Shown: positions 20,828-33,320, counted from the stretch's first letter. The stretch: DNA of 64,000 nucleotides from Ypsolopha sequella (GCA_934047225.1 OW203988.1:9210229-9274228); one strand, 5' to 3'. Translations and numbers: made by a program. Notes: generated from the sequence alone by a model not told the origin.

Positions 20828-21216
20828 ACTAAAAATGTAAAATAATAAACTTTTAACAAAAAATAGTAACCGACTTTAAATGTAACTGCAGCCATTCGCA
20901 AAAAAGTTGAAAATAATTATAAAATGACCGATGGTACTGAAATAACACTTTTTCCGACTTCTTTGTTCCTGAAAAATATGTTCTTTAAAAGTGACCGCGT
21001 TCCCTTGGTTATAGCAACACAGAAACCAATATAAGAGCGCCGACTTCTAAAGAACATATTTTTCAGGAAGAAAGAAGGCGGAAAAAGTGTTATTTCGGTA
21101 CCATCTGTCATTTTATAATTATTTTAAGCTTTTTAGCGAATGGCTGCAGTTACATTTGAAGTCCGTCACTATTTTTTTGTTAGGTTTATTTATGTTTTAC
21201 ATTTAGTTTTATCCGT
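20828..21216. repeat. Foldback element with arms of about 170 bp
   Basis: The left arm (…aatgtaactgcagccattcg... to ...tgaaaaatatgttcttta) is repeated inverted from 21040 to 21216. The loop is roughly 40-60 bp. Arms match at most positions with several substitutions. It would form a long hairpin if transcribed. Confidence 0.85.
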
Positions 21217-21353
21217 AAATGTAAGATCAATCATTCCTTAATAAAGTTGGGATTATTCTTATGCTTGCAAACTGGTAACCCTTTTATCTAAAAATGGCGC
21301 CACGGCCGTGACATTTGAAAACAAAATTGTAAAATTAATAATTTTTTGCAAAA

Positions 21354-21640
21354 ATGGTTAAAGCATGCAGCGTGAAGGGCTGCAGAAGCCAAATTTTTGG
21401 GAATTGTGGGATATCGTTTCATAGGTAAGGCATAATTACAACGTTTTCTCGGAGAAATGATACATGTTTACATTGATACCGCTAGAGTAACCATGATATT
21501 GGGTTTTACATTACAGTCTTCCAAAAACTGAAAATATCCGAAGACAATGGTTAGAAGTTTTAGGAAACGAAGTAAAGTGCAAAAATCCAGTAGTCTGCAG
21601 CCGCTATTTTAAAGCAGAAGACTTTAAACCAATAAAATAA
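21354..21640 (+). pseudogene. THAP-domain remnant 2, two exons
   Basis: Exon 21354-21424 gives MVKACSVKGCRSQIFGNCGI SFH, with C-x4-C. A good donor (ag|gtaagg) and acceptor (ttacattacag|t) lead to 21517-21640, giving LPKTENIRRQWLEVLGNEVK then CKNPVVCSRYFKAEDFKPIK and a stop. This is a nearly complete THAP domain of 64 aa, but the last zinc ligand (C-x2-H, normally CSRHF) reads CSRYF, so zinc binding should fail. No partner domain follows. A copy from a P-like transposon is the likeliest origin. Confidence 0.65.
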
Positions 21641-21930
21641 ATGTTTTGAATACGGTTTTTACTACCTACGTGGTCTCAATCAATTATTTTTAAATATGGT
21701 TACCCTACTTAGACAGAGATGAAATTATCTAGTATGACTTCTCGTTCTTCACGTTTTTTGAAACAAGTACTCAGTCCGGTTAGGGTATAGGTTCATGATG
21801 TTTACTTCTCTCCATAAAACTCCTCTATGCTTCTTTCCCCTATTTTATATGCTCTGTGCTCTCCCTCCCTCAGACTAAAGAACGGGGGCTCCTCCTCCTC
21901 GCTTCGCTGGTCGCCGTTTATAACTTTTTT

Positions 21931-22235
21931 TTGATAGCACAGCAGGCGGTAGCGCCACGGATTTGTAGAACGCTGGCCTCTCAATCTTGAGATCCAGGTT
22001 CGAACCCCGGTCGGGCATGCACGAATGAGTTTTTTTGGAATTTACGTGCTTAGTATTTATTCTTACTTACCTACCACTTGCTGAACGGTGAAGGAAACTA
22101 TCGTAAGGAAATATGCATGCCCTATAAAGCGTGTATTTGTGCCCGACGAATGGTCGGTAAAACGCGGGTGTACCGAGTATGGAATGTGACTTGCATTTTA
22201 CAGTTCACACTCGGAAACACCAGTGACACCCTTTC
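21931..22235 (+). repeat. tRNA-like SINE
   Basis: An A-box-like tagcacagcaggcggtagcg and a B-box ggttcgaacccc lie about 50 bp apart, as in a pol III promoter. The tRNA cloverleaf does not fold well, so this is a tRNA-derived SINE rather than a tRNA gene. The body carries gcatgccctataaagcgtgt and cacagttcacactcgg-like words that recur, rearranged, at 31680-31845. Confidence 0.65.
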
Positions 22236-22348
22236 GGGGATTCATGTCGTGGCGATATGTGTTTTATGTTGTTGATATACTCTTTTTTAACATAATGTCA
22301 AAAATAGGTGTGACCACGACGAGCAGCGTATTAGGTGCTTGTTTTGCA

Positions 22349-22566
22349 AGAAATTACGTTAAAAAAGTGTTTAACGCAGCAAGCAACCTAACACGCTTCG
22401 CTCGTCGTCGCAACCATTTTTGACTTTTGTATATAAGTGTATCAAGTCTATACCTCTTACAGAAGTCTACGGCTACGGCCAACAAACAAAAGTCAAAAAT
22501 GTTTGTGACGACGAGCGAAGCGTGTTAGGTTGCTTGCTGCGTTAAACACTTTTTTAACGTAATTCT
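22349..22566. repeat. Near-perfect 80-bp-arm hairpin MITE
   Basis: The arm gttaaaaaagtgtttaacgc...cttcgctcgtcgtc...tttttgacttttgt is repeated inverted at 22487-22566, with a 55-bp loop. The arms differ at only a few positions, suggesting recent origin. Confidence 0.85.
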
Positions 22567-22599
22567 AAGAAAAAAATTAAATTTATCAAAGGGATATAC

Positions 22600-23330
22600 T
22601 TATCTTAAGTCTAAGGTAAGAGGTATCAGTTTCAACTTGATTTGATTCGGGGGTACCGGGTTTAAATACCGTAGGGGGCACATTTATGTTCTATTTACGT
22701 GCTTCGTGTTCTCCTAACCCTCAGAACAATAACTAAATTTCTAGTCCTAACCATTTACCATAGAGAAAATTAAATACAGGGGCATTTCAATACTTAGTCT
22801 ATGGTCCAACTTACCACAGAGTATCCCTCTATAATTTGTGCCACAGAGCATCAACTTACGCACAGAGGGTTCTGACGTTCTGTACTATCCTTTAAACGGG
22901 GACTATTTTTATATTTTATAATTATAGTTATTCTCAATTTGTTTTTTGTTAATGCATGATTTAAATATACAGCCAAATATTTGTACGCCATGACATGGTT
23001 GAAATTGTTGGGACTGTAATTATAAGTAACATCCATTGTAAACCTGAATTCTCACAAATAAACGATTTACTTACTTACTATGATGGGACCATTGCTAGTT
23101 TTTAAAATCTGAATTGCGCAAAGAACTTCTAGAAGTTCCTTGGAAGTGCGTTACTCTGACAAAATGACGTTATTCAGCTTTTATTATGTGTAATTAAAAT
23201 TAAGGCATGTATGAGAAATTTTTGTGGTTGTATGTGACAGAGAAGAGACGGTCCGACACACGTATCACATCACATCTTTAGTTTTGTTCTCGAGGTTTTG
23301 GGTATAAAAAAAAGACAGAAGTATTGAATT
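22600..23330. other. Intergenic, nothing recognised
   Basis: AT-rich single-copy-looking DNA. A small dyad agaacttctagaagttcctt lies near 23119. No gene seen. Confidence 0.45.
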
Positions 23331-23945
23331 AATAGATTTTTATTACAAAATTGTTATTACAAAAATCATATTCAACTTATTTTGCCTTAATTAATACAAT
23401 ACTAATGAAAGTGAACTATATCTACTCTTACAAACTATATACTATTTGAATGGATGTTGAAATACTGGCAGTGAAAAAATACAATATTACAAGTTATTAT
23501 TTTATTGCATACCATCTAGCAAAATATTACACATGAAAGTGGTTGTCCTATGGAAATCACATATGGGAAGCCAATTTTACCACCAGATTATCTTAAGAAT
23601 GAACCAAACGATGGTAATTATGTACTTTACCACCTTACTCATTCTAATTTATTGAAATTATGTGCAAAAAAGCCCTTAAAACTGGACATCGATATAAAAT
23701 TAATTTTCTCCTACATATATTTGGAAAATACAACAAGCCACGCGGTTTTGCTTTTTGTATAAGTACCGACAGTAAAAAAATAAAAATAAGTTTTCTTTTT
23801 ATATTTCTTACAAAAAAAAAAAAGCCAATTTTGTTTTTTTCCTCGCGATCTAGACAGCATTGGCACTCGGGAGCTCTCCGTGATTTATTCTAATGTTTTG
23901 CTAAGCGTTGATATGGAAATAAAACGTAGATATCCGATTTTAAGG

Positions 23946-24172
23946 GCTTTTTACGACTCCACTACTGTACTTCATCGAAATGCTGACCGTTAGTTCGAAA
24001 GTACACTGTAGCGAACCATATCTCAGAAATCCTTCTAGCGCAGAAGTGAGCCGGTAGTAGGTGAGAAGGTTAGGTATAGCGATCGCCTTCGTGGTTATTT
24101 TTTCACAAGTTTCGAACTCCCGTACTTTCGAACGAATCGACACTTCGAAGCACGGTAGTGAAGTCGCTTTTT
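23946..24172. mobile_element. MITE with 50-bp inverted ends
   Basis: The left arm ctttttacgactccactact is matched by the reverse complement of the right arm (aaaaagcgacttcactaccg). The inner parts share gttcgaaagtac. About 227 bp. Confidence 0.65.
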
Positions 24173-25469
24173 GCACATTGTTTATCGGCTGCAGTCTGAG
24201 CTACCAATTTTTTACAATTTTAACCCTTATGACAGCGTCACAAGAACTGCCACTGGGAAGATAGTTGTGAGCTAAGATAAAATCTATGGTTGTGAGGGCG
24301 ACATTACTTGACAGCTCCCGGAACAGATATTTTGGTGTTAGACGTCACACACATTTCATTCACTGAACTGTGGACAGAATATTGCTTCCACTAATAGTAT
24401 TCTGTATACAAAAGCACCTAATTTATGTTCACTACGCTAGTCAGTTTGGAAGGTTACAAAGACATTTTAAAATCAATTACATTTATAATAAGTAACATTA
24501 ATCTTAGACATTATTCCTCCTATCAGCCATTGAAACTTAATTTACGCATTTAATCTTACAATTTATTGGTTCTTGATGTAATTTTGTTGCTAGTTTATCT
24601 ACTGGTGAAAGACAAAACTAAAGTCACATAATAAAAACCTTGACAATTATTTCAATACACCACAAACTTCTTAGCCTATGTATTATTAACCTAAACTCTG
24701 AGCCCAGACATGTGTTTCTTACCATAATGGCTCGAACATAATTAGAAAAGTTAATAGGTACCTACATCGAACGATATGACCTAGTTAGGAGTAAGCAAGC
24801 AAATATGTACATACAAGGTAGCGATTCTCATATCACAGATTTTTTCTAAACGTTAACAACAAGCCTTACTTATTGAATTTTGTATTAATTTGGTACTGTT
24901 TCACTATTTTAACTACGGAACTATAAATACTTATAGTTGTACAAAAAAAAATATTTCTTCCATTTGTTCTGGAAATTACAAAGTTATCATGTAAAGAGTA
25001 ATTACTTGTCCTTTTAGTCCAATATACATAATACTACCGTACCGTATAAAGACGTGATTATTGTATAAAAAGCTATTACAAATACACCTAGTACTTTTTG
25101 CTAAATTTCACTAAGAAAAAAAAAAAGAGTTGTGAAGTACCAAATTGTTTCCAATTTTACTTGCAAGAAATTGCAAAGTTCAACGACTTAACTTAATAAG
25201 TTGGCAATGTGCTTAGGTCTCATAACGATTACATATTTGCTTGTCTCTCTCTCCCTCTTTCAAGTTATCATATTATAATAGACACGAGTTACTACAAAGA
25301 AATGGCAAATAGGTAGCACATTCCAAAATCTTACTAACTTCTAATTAATTTTTCCAATTGAAGAGATCTACTATCACAACCTAAGCCTATTTGCCATCCG
25401 ACAATCACACATTCTGTGCAATTTCTTCAAACATTTGCATTTAAACATTTTTGTAATCAACACACGATA

Positions 25470-25688
25470 TACACAGTGAAATTGAAGTGGTTTTGGAAAC
25501 GAAAACTGGTGATAGTACTCGTCGATACGAAAAGCTTTTACTATGGAGCTAAATATGAAATCGCGAAAAAAAGTCAGCTTTAATTTAATTTCACGATTTG
25601 AGCTTTAGTTCCATAGTAAAAGTTGTTTGTATGGACGGGTACTATCATCAGTTTTCGTTTCCAAAACCACTTAAATTTCACGGTGTAG
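25470..25688. mobile_element. Hairpin MITE, 80-bp arms
   Basis: The left arm cagtgaaattgaagtggttt continues tggaaacgaaaactg...agtac, and the right arm is its reverse complement. The loop lies at about 25552-25605. Confidence 0.8.
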
Positions 25689-26267
25689 AAACAATTTCAC
25701 CTAAACTTTATTCAGTCAACCACAACAAACTTAAGTGTCTAGTCTATTGTGCTCAAATGAATATTATTTAACTACATTCCTATTCGAATTAATGATATTT
25801 GATTTCATTAAACATGTTTTGACAAACAATTCTCCTATAAAGCGACACATCTCCTATCTTGAGATTGCAAATTGACTACAACACATTCATACGCACCGTA
25901 GTTTTGAAATAGACAAAATAATGTGCTGCTTCAATTTCAATTGTAACAATCATAGTTGACAACTTTTCCAACATTTTAATTTCATTTGCTTTATTGTATG
26001 TAATATTAATTATACCTATATATACATGCGTTTGTCGTGGAAAATTACATTAAAAACTCCCATGAAAACTGCTAGTGCCAAGATTCAGAAAAACAAATCG
26101 TAATTAGAAATCCAAAGTAGAGTTAACAAAAGAGATAAGTAACCAGGCCGAGCGAAAACACTGAGTCTGCCAAACCGACAAGTGAAAGATGAGAAATACT
26201 TTTACAATACTACACGCACTATTTGTCAAGTATTATTCCTCTACCCATCTGACACTTATCTGTCTTA

Positions 26268-26826
26268 GGCCCACTTGCAGCATGATCGAGAAAAAATCCT
26301 TAACCCTCGGGTTAACTAACCCAAAGGAAGAGTTAACTAAACCGACATTTCATTAGTTATGATAATATCGAAGCGGGTTAGTAATCCCGAGGTAAGAGAT
26401 TGTTTGACATTTGACACTACCATAAAGTAATTTGTTGGAACCATTGAGGTATAGTGGTACCGATTTGGTGTAGCACATCTTAACTTATTTGACAGGACTA
26501 AACTTAATTTAAGCGTTCTATCCTTGTCTTTTCGATAAAGAAAGAAAAAGACAGGGCGCTTAAAATAAGGTTAGTCCTGTCAAATAAGTTAAGTCGTGTT
26601 ATGCTGAATCGATACCATTATCTATTATGTCATTGGAAATAACACAATTTAAATCAAACTGGTAACATTACTTCGCTAACCCGAGTTTAACTCGAGGTGA
26701 GAGTCGGGTTAAATTCTGATGACTTTCTCTTAGGTTAACCCGAGATTTTGATTTGTGCAAAAGAGCTTTTTGTTAACCCTCTATTTTTTGACTTAACCCG
26801 AGTTAAGAACATGCTGCAAGTGGGCC
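26268..26826. mobile_element. PIF/Harbinger-like MITE with TTA flanks
   Basis: The ends are ggcccacttgcagcatg and its exact reverse complement, with TTA on both sides (26265-26267 and 26827-26829). A 3-bp TTA duplication and such ends suit the PIF/Harbinger group. The interior has several gttaacccgag-type motifs in both orientations. A hairpin MITE (26452-26620) is inserted within it. Confidence 0.8.
26452..26620. mobile_element. Hairpin MITE, TTATTTGACAGGACTA family, copy 1
   Basis: Arms taacttatttgacaggacta... pair with the inverted right arm; both ends read ggta(c/t)cgatt. About 169 bp. Nested in the TTA-flanked MITE. Confidence 0.85.
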
Positions 26827-26935
26827 TTAGGATCAAATTATTCTCGTTTTTGTTGACCGTACATTATTTAAATTAATTTTCGTCAAAATCTAGGAGTTTT
26901 GATTGAAAATAATTATAGTACTAAATATAATTCAT

Positions 26936-27102
26936 AATGGTGTCGATTCGGTATAACACGACTTGACTTATTTGACAGGACTAACCTTATTTAAAGCGTC
27001 CTGTCTTTCTCTTTTCGATACAGAAAGAAAAAAACAGAACGCTTAAATCAAGTTTAGTCCTGTCAAACAAGTTAAAATGTGTTACACCAAATCGACACAA
27101 AT
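26936..27102. mobile_element. Hairpin MITE, TTATTTGACAGGACTA family, copy 2
   Basis: Same sequence and structure as the copy at 26452, beginning ggtgtcgattcggtataaca and ending in its inverted form. The two copies lie about 320 bp apart. Confidence 0.85.
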
Positions 27103-27880
27103 ACCTGTAATTTTTTTAATAAGATTTATTTAATTATAACGATTAATCCTTTCTGATTCTGGCAATGAAGGCTTACAAACGAATTTCCATAGATATTACA
27201 TTAGCTGCCATTGGCAGCGTACGAGTACCATGTAGATTTAGAATATGTAATGAACATATTAATAAAATTAAAGCGGTGGGAAATTTACATTACATACCCG
27301 CTAATAGTTCTCGCCATTGAATTGGGACTTTTAGAAACTTGCTTCAAACGCGAAAATATCAATGTTCCCATTCAAACAAGAGTTTGAATGACAATATTAA
27401 TTAATAATTTTCAAGACGCACAGTAATTCCAAAAATGGCGATTCATTGGCAATTTTTTTTGTACTGACAAGATGGCTATACTAAGCCCAAACTAGAGACG
27501 TAAAAACTAAGTGGAAATTAATATTAATTACATTAATTATTCAAAATAAAAAAAAAAACAAAAATAGAAACATTTCCAAATCACAAGAAACTTTCGACTT
27601 CGAGAAAAGACGAATAAAAACATTCCTGTTAGAAAAAGGAATGCCTAACTACAATACAAAACTATATTACAGTGAAAGATATGTAACAAGTGACAGTTTT
27701 GTATAAATGTAAATACACTTATCTGGTACAGACTTTTGATTCCTCCAATTAATAAAAAAAACACTGCTCACTTACACAATTAATTATTTTTGACAATACA
27801 CAATAGTAACACTAAAACGACATTCACTGGTTTTCACTACACAATAAAAGTGATAGTTCAAAATGATACAGATAATATTC

Positions 27881-27990
27881 TTACATCAAGGCGACTCGGT
27901 TCACGAGTGGTGTCTTCCGTCTGCTGGTGTGTGTTTGAGTGGTTACTGGTTGGTAGATGTAGCTAGTCTTTGCCCTTTTTGCTGGAGTTA
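27881..27990 (-). CDS. jumu: jumeau-type forkhead gene, last coding exon
   Basis: Acceptor tttcttacag|ta. With phase 1 from the previous exon it reads VTPAKRAKTSYIYQPVTTQT then HTSRRKTPLVNRVALM and TAA (27883-27881). KRAK and SRRK are basic patches that could act in nuclear import. I choose this frame because the upstream exon dictates it. The C-terminus of this family is poorly conserved in my memory, so this is the least certain exon. Confidence 0.6.
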
Positions 27991-28744
27991 CTGTAAGAAA
28001 TTTACATATTCAAGTTAAAACATAGTTTTTTACTTCACTGGCTCGAAAACGCGCCCATGTTGCTTAAAACAAGTGAGCAAACGTCAATTCATTGGCTCAC
28101 GAAACATTCAGAAACGCCTTATACTCTATGTAAGTCTCCCCGAGGAAAAGACTGATATCAAACATCAGCATGGTGGCTATCTCTTTCACTCTATACTGAT
28201 TCCAAACACATTAGGAGGCTATACACAGCCCTGCAGCTTGTCGGTTACCGTAGACAAGGTAAACTTCTCGTAATTCTGTGTGTATCATAGATTAATGAAC
28301 TTCTACCGGAAACGGATAAAGTAAAACGCTCATCTTGATGGTTGTGTTTTCCGATTTTTGACGGCTTTTGGGATTCAATTAACTTTCCTTACATTTTATT
28401 TTTATTTAATAATATTATGTAGTATTTTTATATGCTGTATTATTTAAAGAAAAAGCTATTGAATTCTTATAAGTTCATTCGAAAATATAGTTTCTTTTCA
28501 TCTTGTGTTTTCGCGCTAGTGAGATGAAAAGTTGTATTTGCACACGAGAGCAAATTTTTTTGTTTCTTGTTCCTTTGAATTCCTCACTACGCATAGGATC
28601 TTAACTAAGAATCACTCGCTACGCTCGAATCCTTCGCTTGCTCGGGATTCAAACTCAGCAAACTTTTCTCTCTTGTTGCACAAATAACTATTATCAAGTG
28701 AGCTGTAGTAACAGGCCAAGATCAAATAACTATCAACTAAGGAC

Positions 28745-29313
28745 TATTGATTTATCCGTCATCTATTCATCCATCAACCTATGTTCGTCCACTGCTGGAC
28801 GTAGGCCTTGCCAAGACTTCGCCACTCTTGGCGGTCCTCCGTCCTCCTCAGCCAGCCACCACCCACACCGACCTTCAGGTCGTCAGTTCAGCGGGCACGA
28901 GGTCTACTTACGCTACACTTTACTGTACGTGGTCTCCATTCTAACGTCTTTGGGCTCCAAGGGCCATCATGTCGGCGGCAAATACTGCCACTTCCAACTT
29001 ACTGATTCAACAGGCTATGTCGGTCACTTTCGATCTCCGATAGATCTCCTCGTTTTGGATTTTATCTATCAGAGATATACCAAGAATAGCCCAGTCCATA
29101 GCTCATTGAGCGACCTTAAATCTGTGGATCAAGCCCTTTGAAAGAGACGCCGCCGCCGTTTCAGCGCCGTACGTCATTACAGGAAGGACGCACTGGATAA
29201 ACATCTTAGCCTTTAAGCACTGCGGTATTGGCGACGTAAGTATGTGACGCAACTTCCCGAATGCTGTCCACCCTATAGTGGAGTCAACGAGGAAATTTGT
29301 TGTATGGAGACTT
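28745..29313 (-). pseudogene. RTE retrotransposon, 3' part
   Basis: The minus strand at 29310-29103 reads LHTTNFLVDSTIGWTAFGKL then RHILTSPIPQCLKAKMFIQC and VLPVMTYGAET, the C-terminal signature of RTE-type reverse transcriptases (RLGWAAFGKLRxIFxSxIPQCLKxKVFxQCVLPVMTYGxET). Decayed downstream sequence ends in an (atcc)-type tail near 28760. The same tail sequence (cactgctggacataagctct) recurs at 56575. Probably the continuation of the fragment at 35072-35880. Confidence 0.75.
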
Positions 29314-29700
29314 CCGAAAAATTCCTCCGCCAATGAAATTAGGCATATGATGAAGTTAGGTAATACATATTACATATGTATAATAAGCCAACAAATTTTG
29401 TTACGAGAATTTAGGTATTTTTACCTAAACATAAAAATCGCTTTTTACTTTCTGTGAATATTTCCTCAGGCTTATTTACTTTCTGTATACGTACGTATGT
29501 ACCAGTTAGAATAAGTATGTAAAGGAATCCAACATTTTTTCGATTTCAGGGATGCCCCAAATTTAACTTTTAACATTTTGCGCTATGACTTCTACTGAAA
29601 TATTGCTCTGCCAATTTTTATTCTTCAAGATGTTTTTTTATCCTTAAATACATAGCTTTGTTTAGTTATCCAAAAGATTTTCTTTTTTGAACATATTTTT
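29314..29700 (+). repeat. Left terminal inverted repeat of the 5.76-kb element
   Basis: Inverted partner of 34694-35071. Identity is high in several 20-bp blocks with scattered substitutions and small indels, which indicates an old insertion. Confidence 0.8.
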
Positions 29701-30670
29701 TTGATTTTTGCTTAACTACGTAATATGAAAAATAACTCCGTCCATTTTTATATTTTTATTAGTCATACGATTTTATATTAAAACAGATTTATCAATTATC
29801 CAACATATTTTCGAACGTTCGCATATTTTTTAGGATCTGTTTGCCGATTTATGCTAGAGCGTAAGGGTTGACTATCACTCGACCGCTTGGAGCTGCCCGA
29901 TAAGCTATGGAACCCTAAAAAGGAAATACCCTATTAATAAACAGTTTGCCTTATGACGTCAGAGAATCAATTAAAACAACTAATACGAAACAAAAATTCA
30001 AAAAGTATTTTATCGAAAACCCATCAACTTCAGTATAAATAAAGTATATAAAATATGTGTGTATGTATACAATTATACATGTATAACATATGTATCTTCT
30101 TCATATATTCTTATTTAAAAAATCTTTACGTTAACAATATTATTACTCCCAATCTTATGCCCCTAAATAATAACATAATAAATCCGTTTTAACTTGTCCA
30201 CTTCCTAAGTTAAGATCGAGGTACGTACGGACTAAAATAGTTCTTATGTCTTTGTAATTAACTTATGCTCTTGTGTGAAAGGCAATTGATAAGTTTGTAA
30301 CGGCTATTTAATTTTGTATTTTTTGTTATCTCCATGGTTGAAAAGAGCAACTATGGACGTTTGCTCATATTGTTGTATTTATAGATACCTAACTAGTTAC
30401 ATTTGTGTGTATTCCATTATTTTACGATTTTGTAACAAAGCATTTCGATATCTTAAGGCATTATCATTATTTATTTAGACTACCTGTATATCTAATTTTC
30501 TATATTCTTGCACAAGACAGGAATGATGGTGTAAGTAAAAACCCTTACGGGTTTCTGATACATCTTATTATTATTATAAAATATGTATTTCTTTTAAGTT
30601 ATTAATTTATTTAAATAAATAAATGTATTATGTGCCTAGACCGTCATTTGGAAATTGGAACTAAGTAAGT
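29701..30670. other. Interior of the 5.76-kb element, left part
   Basis: AT-rich. A segment near 29860-29920 (gcgtaagggttgactatcac) is GC-richer. A frame at 30405-30605 has no recognisable content. No transposase is seen. Confidence 0.4.
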
Positions 30671-31235
30671 AAAAAAACCTGTCCAGTGCGAGGCAGACTC
30701 GCGTACCTAGGGTTCTGTATTGTGGATGATAAATTTAATTTTTTCATTTTTTTTCGCGAATTTCTCAACCGCTTTATTTTTCCTGTAATCTTTACGTAAA
30801 CACATATTACTTTAATTTATTTCATATTTGTCGGTCAACCAGTTTCGGAGATAAGGGGGGGGGGGGGAGAAACATACATATTTTTGTGGTTTTTTAAAGA
30901 TTTCTCGAAACCAGTCCCAGTAAATATAGTAAAAGTATATATTTTTACAATAGGTTTTTTTAATATTTACAATTTCATACCGATATTGTGTTTTTAGAAT
31001 AATATATTTGTTTTTTTTTTCACTTTTGAATTGGATTTTTTTTTTAATAATTTCTAATTTTTCATATTTTTTTACACCGTGATATGTGGACAAATTAATA
31101 CTATTTTTGTGCCAAACTTCATGTCTTTATCTTTAATGGTGCTAAAGTTATGAGGCTGTCACATAAGGACGGACGGACAATGGAGTCTAACCATAAAGGT
31201 TCCTTTTGTACCATTTAGGTACTACGGAACACTTA
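30671..31235 (+). repeat. GGTTCCGTA dispersed repeat, one module
   Basis: The head ctgtccagtgcgaggcagac leads to cctagggttctgtatt. One module (aaccagtttcggagataagg) follows, and the tail is ggacggacggacaatggagt. It is the shortest copy in the window, with a run of G inside the module. Confidence 0.8.
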
Positions 31236-31679
31236 AAAGTATTTAAATTTACAAATGGTTTTCTAACCGTTTCTCCAGATATGTCATTGCGACATAAGGC
31301 ATTTTTTTTAAATTAATCTTTGGTGTGCAGCATTTTGATTAGTCGAAATTTTGAATTGCTTGATATATCGTTGGCACAGATTAGACATTTTAAGGTGTTA
31401 GAGACCGCACCTGAATGTTGCTCTACTTCGTTAAATGAGTGTACGATTACTTAAAATTTGACATGTGAAGACTTTTAATTATTCAAGTAACGGTAATTTA
31501 CAAAGTTTGGTTTGTTTATCGGAACAAACAAAATGAATTTGCAAAAGCAAAATAAACAAAAGTAAATCTACCTGGAATAGATGGCTTATTGGTAGCAGTA
31601 AGAGTGATTAGTATTTAGACACAATACATTTTATAGGTCATGCAATTATTTGCAGATTTTTACCGAAGGGGTGTCAAGA

Positions 31680-31845
31680 GGTGTTCCGAGTGTGAACTGT
31701 GAGATGCAAGTCATAAGTCCACCCATACGTGTACCTATAAGTACACCCGCGTTTCTCTGACGATTATTACGTCTCAACGTGATGAGCCCTATCGCTCTAA
31801 GGAAACCTGCATGCCCAAAAAAGCGTGTAGTTGTGCCCGAAAATT
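31680..31845. repeat. Rearranged SINE fragments
   Basis: gtgttccgagtgtgaactgt is the reverse complement of the 3' part of the SINE at 21931, while ggaaacctgcatgcccaaaa matches its middle in direct orientation. The two pieces are in opposite orientation, so this is a mosaic. Confidence 0.5.
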
Positions 31846-31904
31846 TCTTTATTCATCAAGATTTTCATTTAACTAATACCTTTATAAAATTTGGAAATGT
31901 AGAA

Positions 31905-31955
31905 AATTAATAATCATAATAATAATAATAATCATAAATAATCATAACAATGAAA
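31905..31955 (+). repeat. AAT-rich microsatellite
   Basis: Repeated aat/cat units (aataataataataataatca). Interrupted and short. Confidence 0.6.
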
Positions 31956-32604
31956 ACATTTAAAATTATGTATTCCTAATACTCACACATATATCACAAT
32001 CAGTTCTTTAAGTAATATAATATCAAAAATAGAAACTCTTACGGTAATTAAGTGTCTGTCAGTTTGTGTGTCCATGATTATGACTAAGGTGCAATAAAAA
32101 AGGTAAAACATTTAGTTTTAGAAATGTGATGTTTTAATAATAAGAACCGCAGCTGCGTACGTACTTTTGTTTTGATTCATTATTGTCTAGCACGTTGTTA
32201 TCTGGACTGTCGGTTTTAGTGACTTCGATAGCTTTTTAAGATATTTTAAATAAAAGTAAGTAAAGTAATAAAAAGGATGTAGCTTCGACTTTAGTTATTC
32301 AAAAAAGTAGCGACAGCGGTGCTGGTATAAAATTTGTGTCATGCCATCCCCGTGGGATTTTTAGACCACAACTTCTAAAATACGGCTTTGCGGGTTTTCG
32401 AATAAACACACATTAACATAACTTAATCAAAGCGAATTAGGGCATGCAATTATTTGCAGATTTTTACTATCCGGATAACGGATAATGTATTATCCGGATA
32501 ACCGGATACTTATGGTAAAAATAAAGGGTAGTAATAACAGCTCCGAAAACTAAATTAAAACCACCCAAAAAAACGGCCTACCGCAATTATCTTGAAAAAA
32601 AACT

Positions 32605-33320
32605 GGCCAAGTGCGAGTCAGACTCTAGTCAGAACCTAGGGTTCCGTATTGTGGATGATAAATTTAGTTTTATCATTTTTTTTCGTGAATTTTTCAACCG
32701 CTTTATTTTTTCTGTAATTCTTACGTAAACGCATATTACCATGATTTTTTTCATATTTTTCGGTCCACCAGGGGGACATACATTTTTTTATAGATTTTCA
32801 AGGATTTCTCGAAATAGATGCAATAAAATATAGCCAAACTATATATTATTACAATAAGATTTTTAATACCTACAATGTGATACCCATATTGTATTTTTAT
32901 AATTTTTTTTATTTATTTTACTTTTTTTAATATTTTTAAATCACTATAGTTTTCCCGGTTATTGGTCAGCTATGATCTATAATGGACATTTTTTTCATAT
33001 TTTTCGGTCTACCAGTTTCGGACATACACATTATTGTGTTTTTTTTTAAGATTTCACAAAACCAGTGCCAGTAAATATAGTAAAAGTATATATTTTTACA
33101 ATCACCTTTTTAGTGTCTACAGTTTGATACCCATATTGTGTTTTTAGGATATTTTTTATTTTTCTCACTTTTGTTATGAAATTATTTTAAAAAACTTCAA
33201 ATTTTTTATATATTTTTTACAATGTTATATGTAGGCAAATTAATGCTATTTTTGTGCCTAATTTCATGTCTTTATCGTTACGGTGCTAAAGTTATGATGC
33301 TGTGAAATACGGACGGACGT
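32605..33320 (+). repeat. GGTTCCGTA dispersed repeat, two modules, 3' truncated
   Basis: The head ggccaagtgcgagtcagact begins it; modules start near 32760 and 33004, 244 bp apart. The tail stops at gacggacg without the closing GGAACCCT segment. A short stretch before it (32460-32530) repeats ccggataac words. Confidence 0.75.

Larger units (their letters stand above)
23331..27880 (-). other. Possible long jumu 3' UTR or downstream DNA
   Basis: It follows the jumu stop on the minus strand. AATAAA occurs near 27130 and 25990 and within aataaaaatctatt near 23345, any of which could end the transcript. No coding exon is seen. Five inverted-repeat elements sit here (23946, 25470, 26268, 26452, 26936). 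RNA data would be needed to place the 3' end. Confidence 0.3.

Noticed and set aside
21931..22020. tRNA gene at the A/B-box sequence
   Set aside because: The box motifs are present, but the acceptor, anticodon and T stems do not pair, and a long non-tRNA body follows, as in a SINE.
23550..23893. Frames after jumu with PPDYLKNEPNDGNYVLYH
   Set aside because: They overlap in different frames, lack known motifs and end in poly-A runs. They may be pieces of a decayed element.
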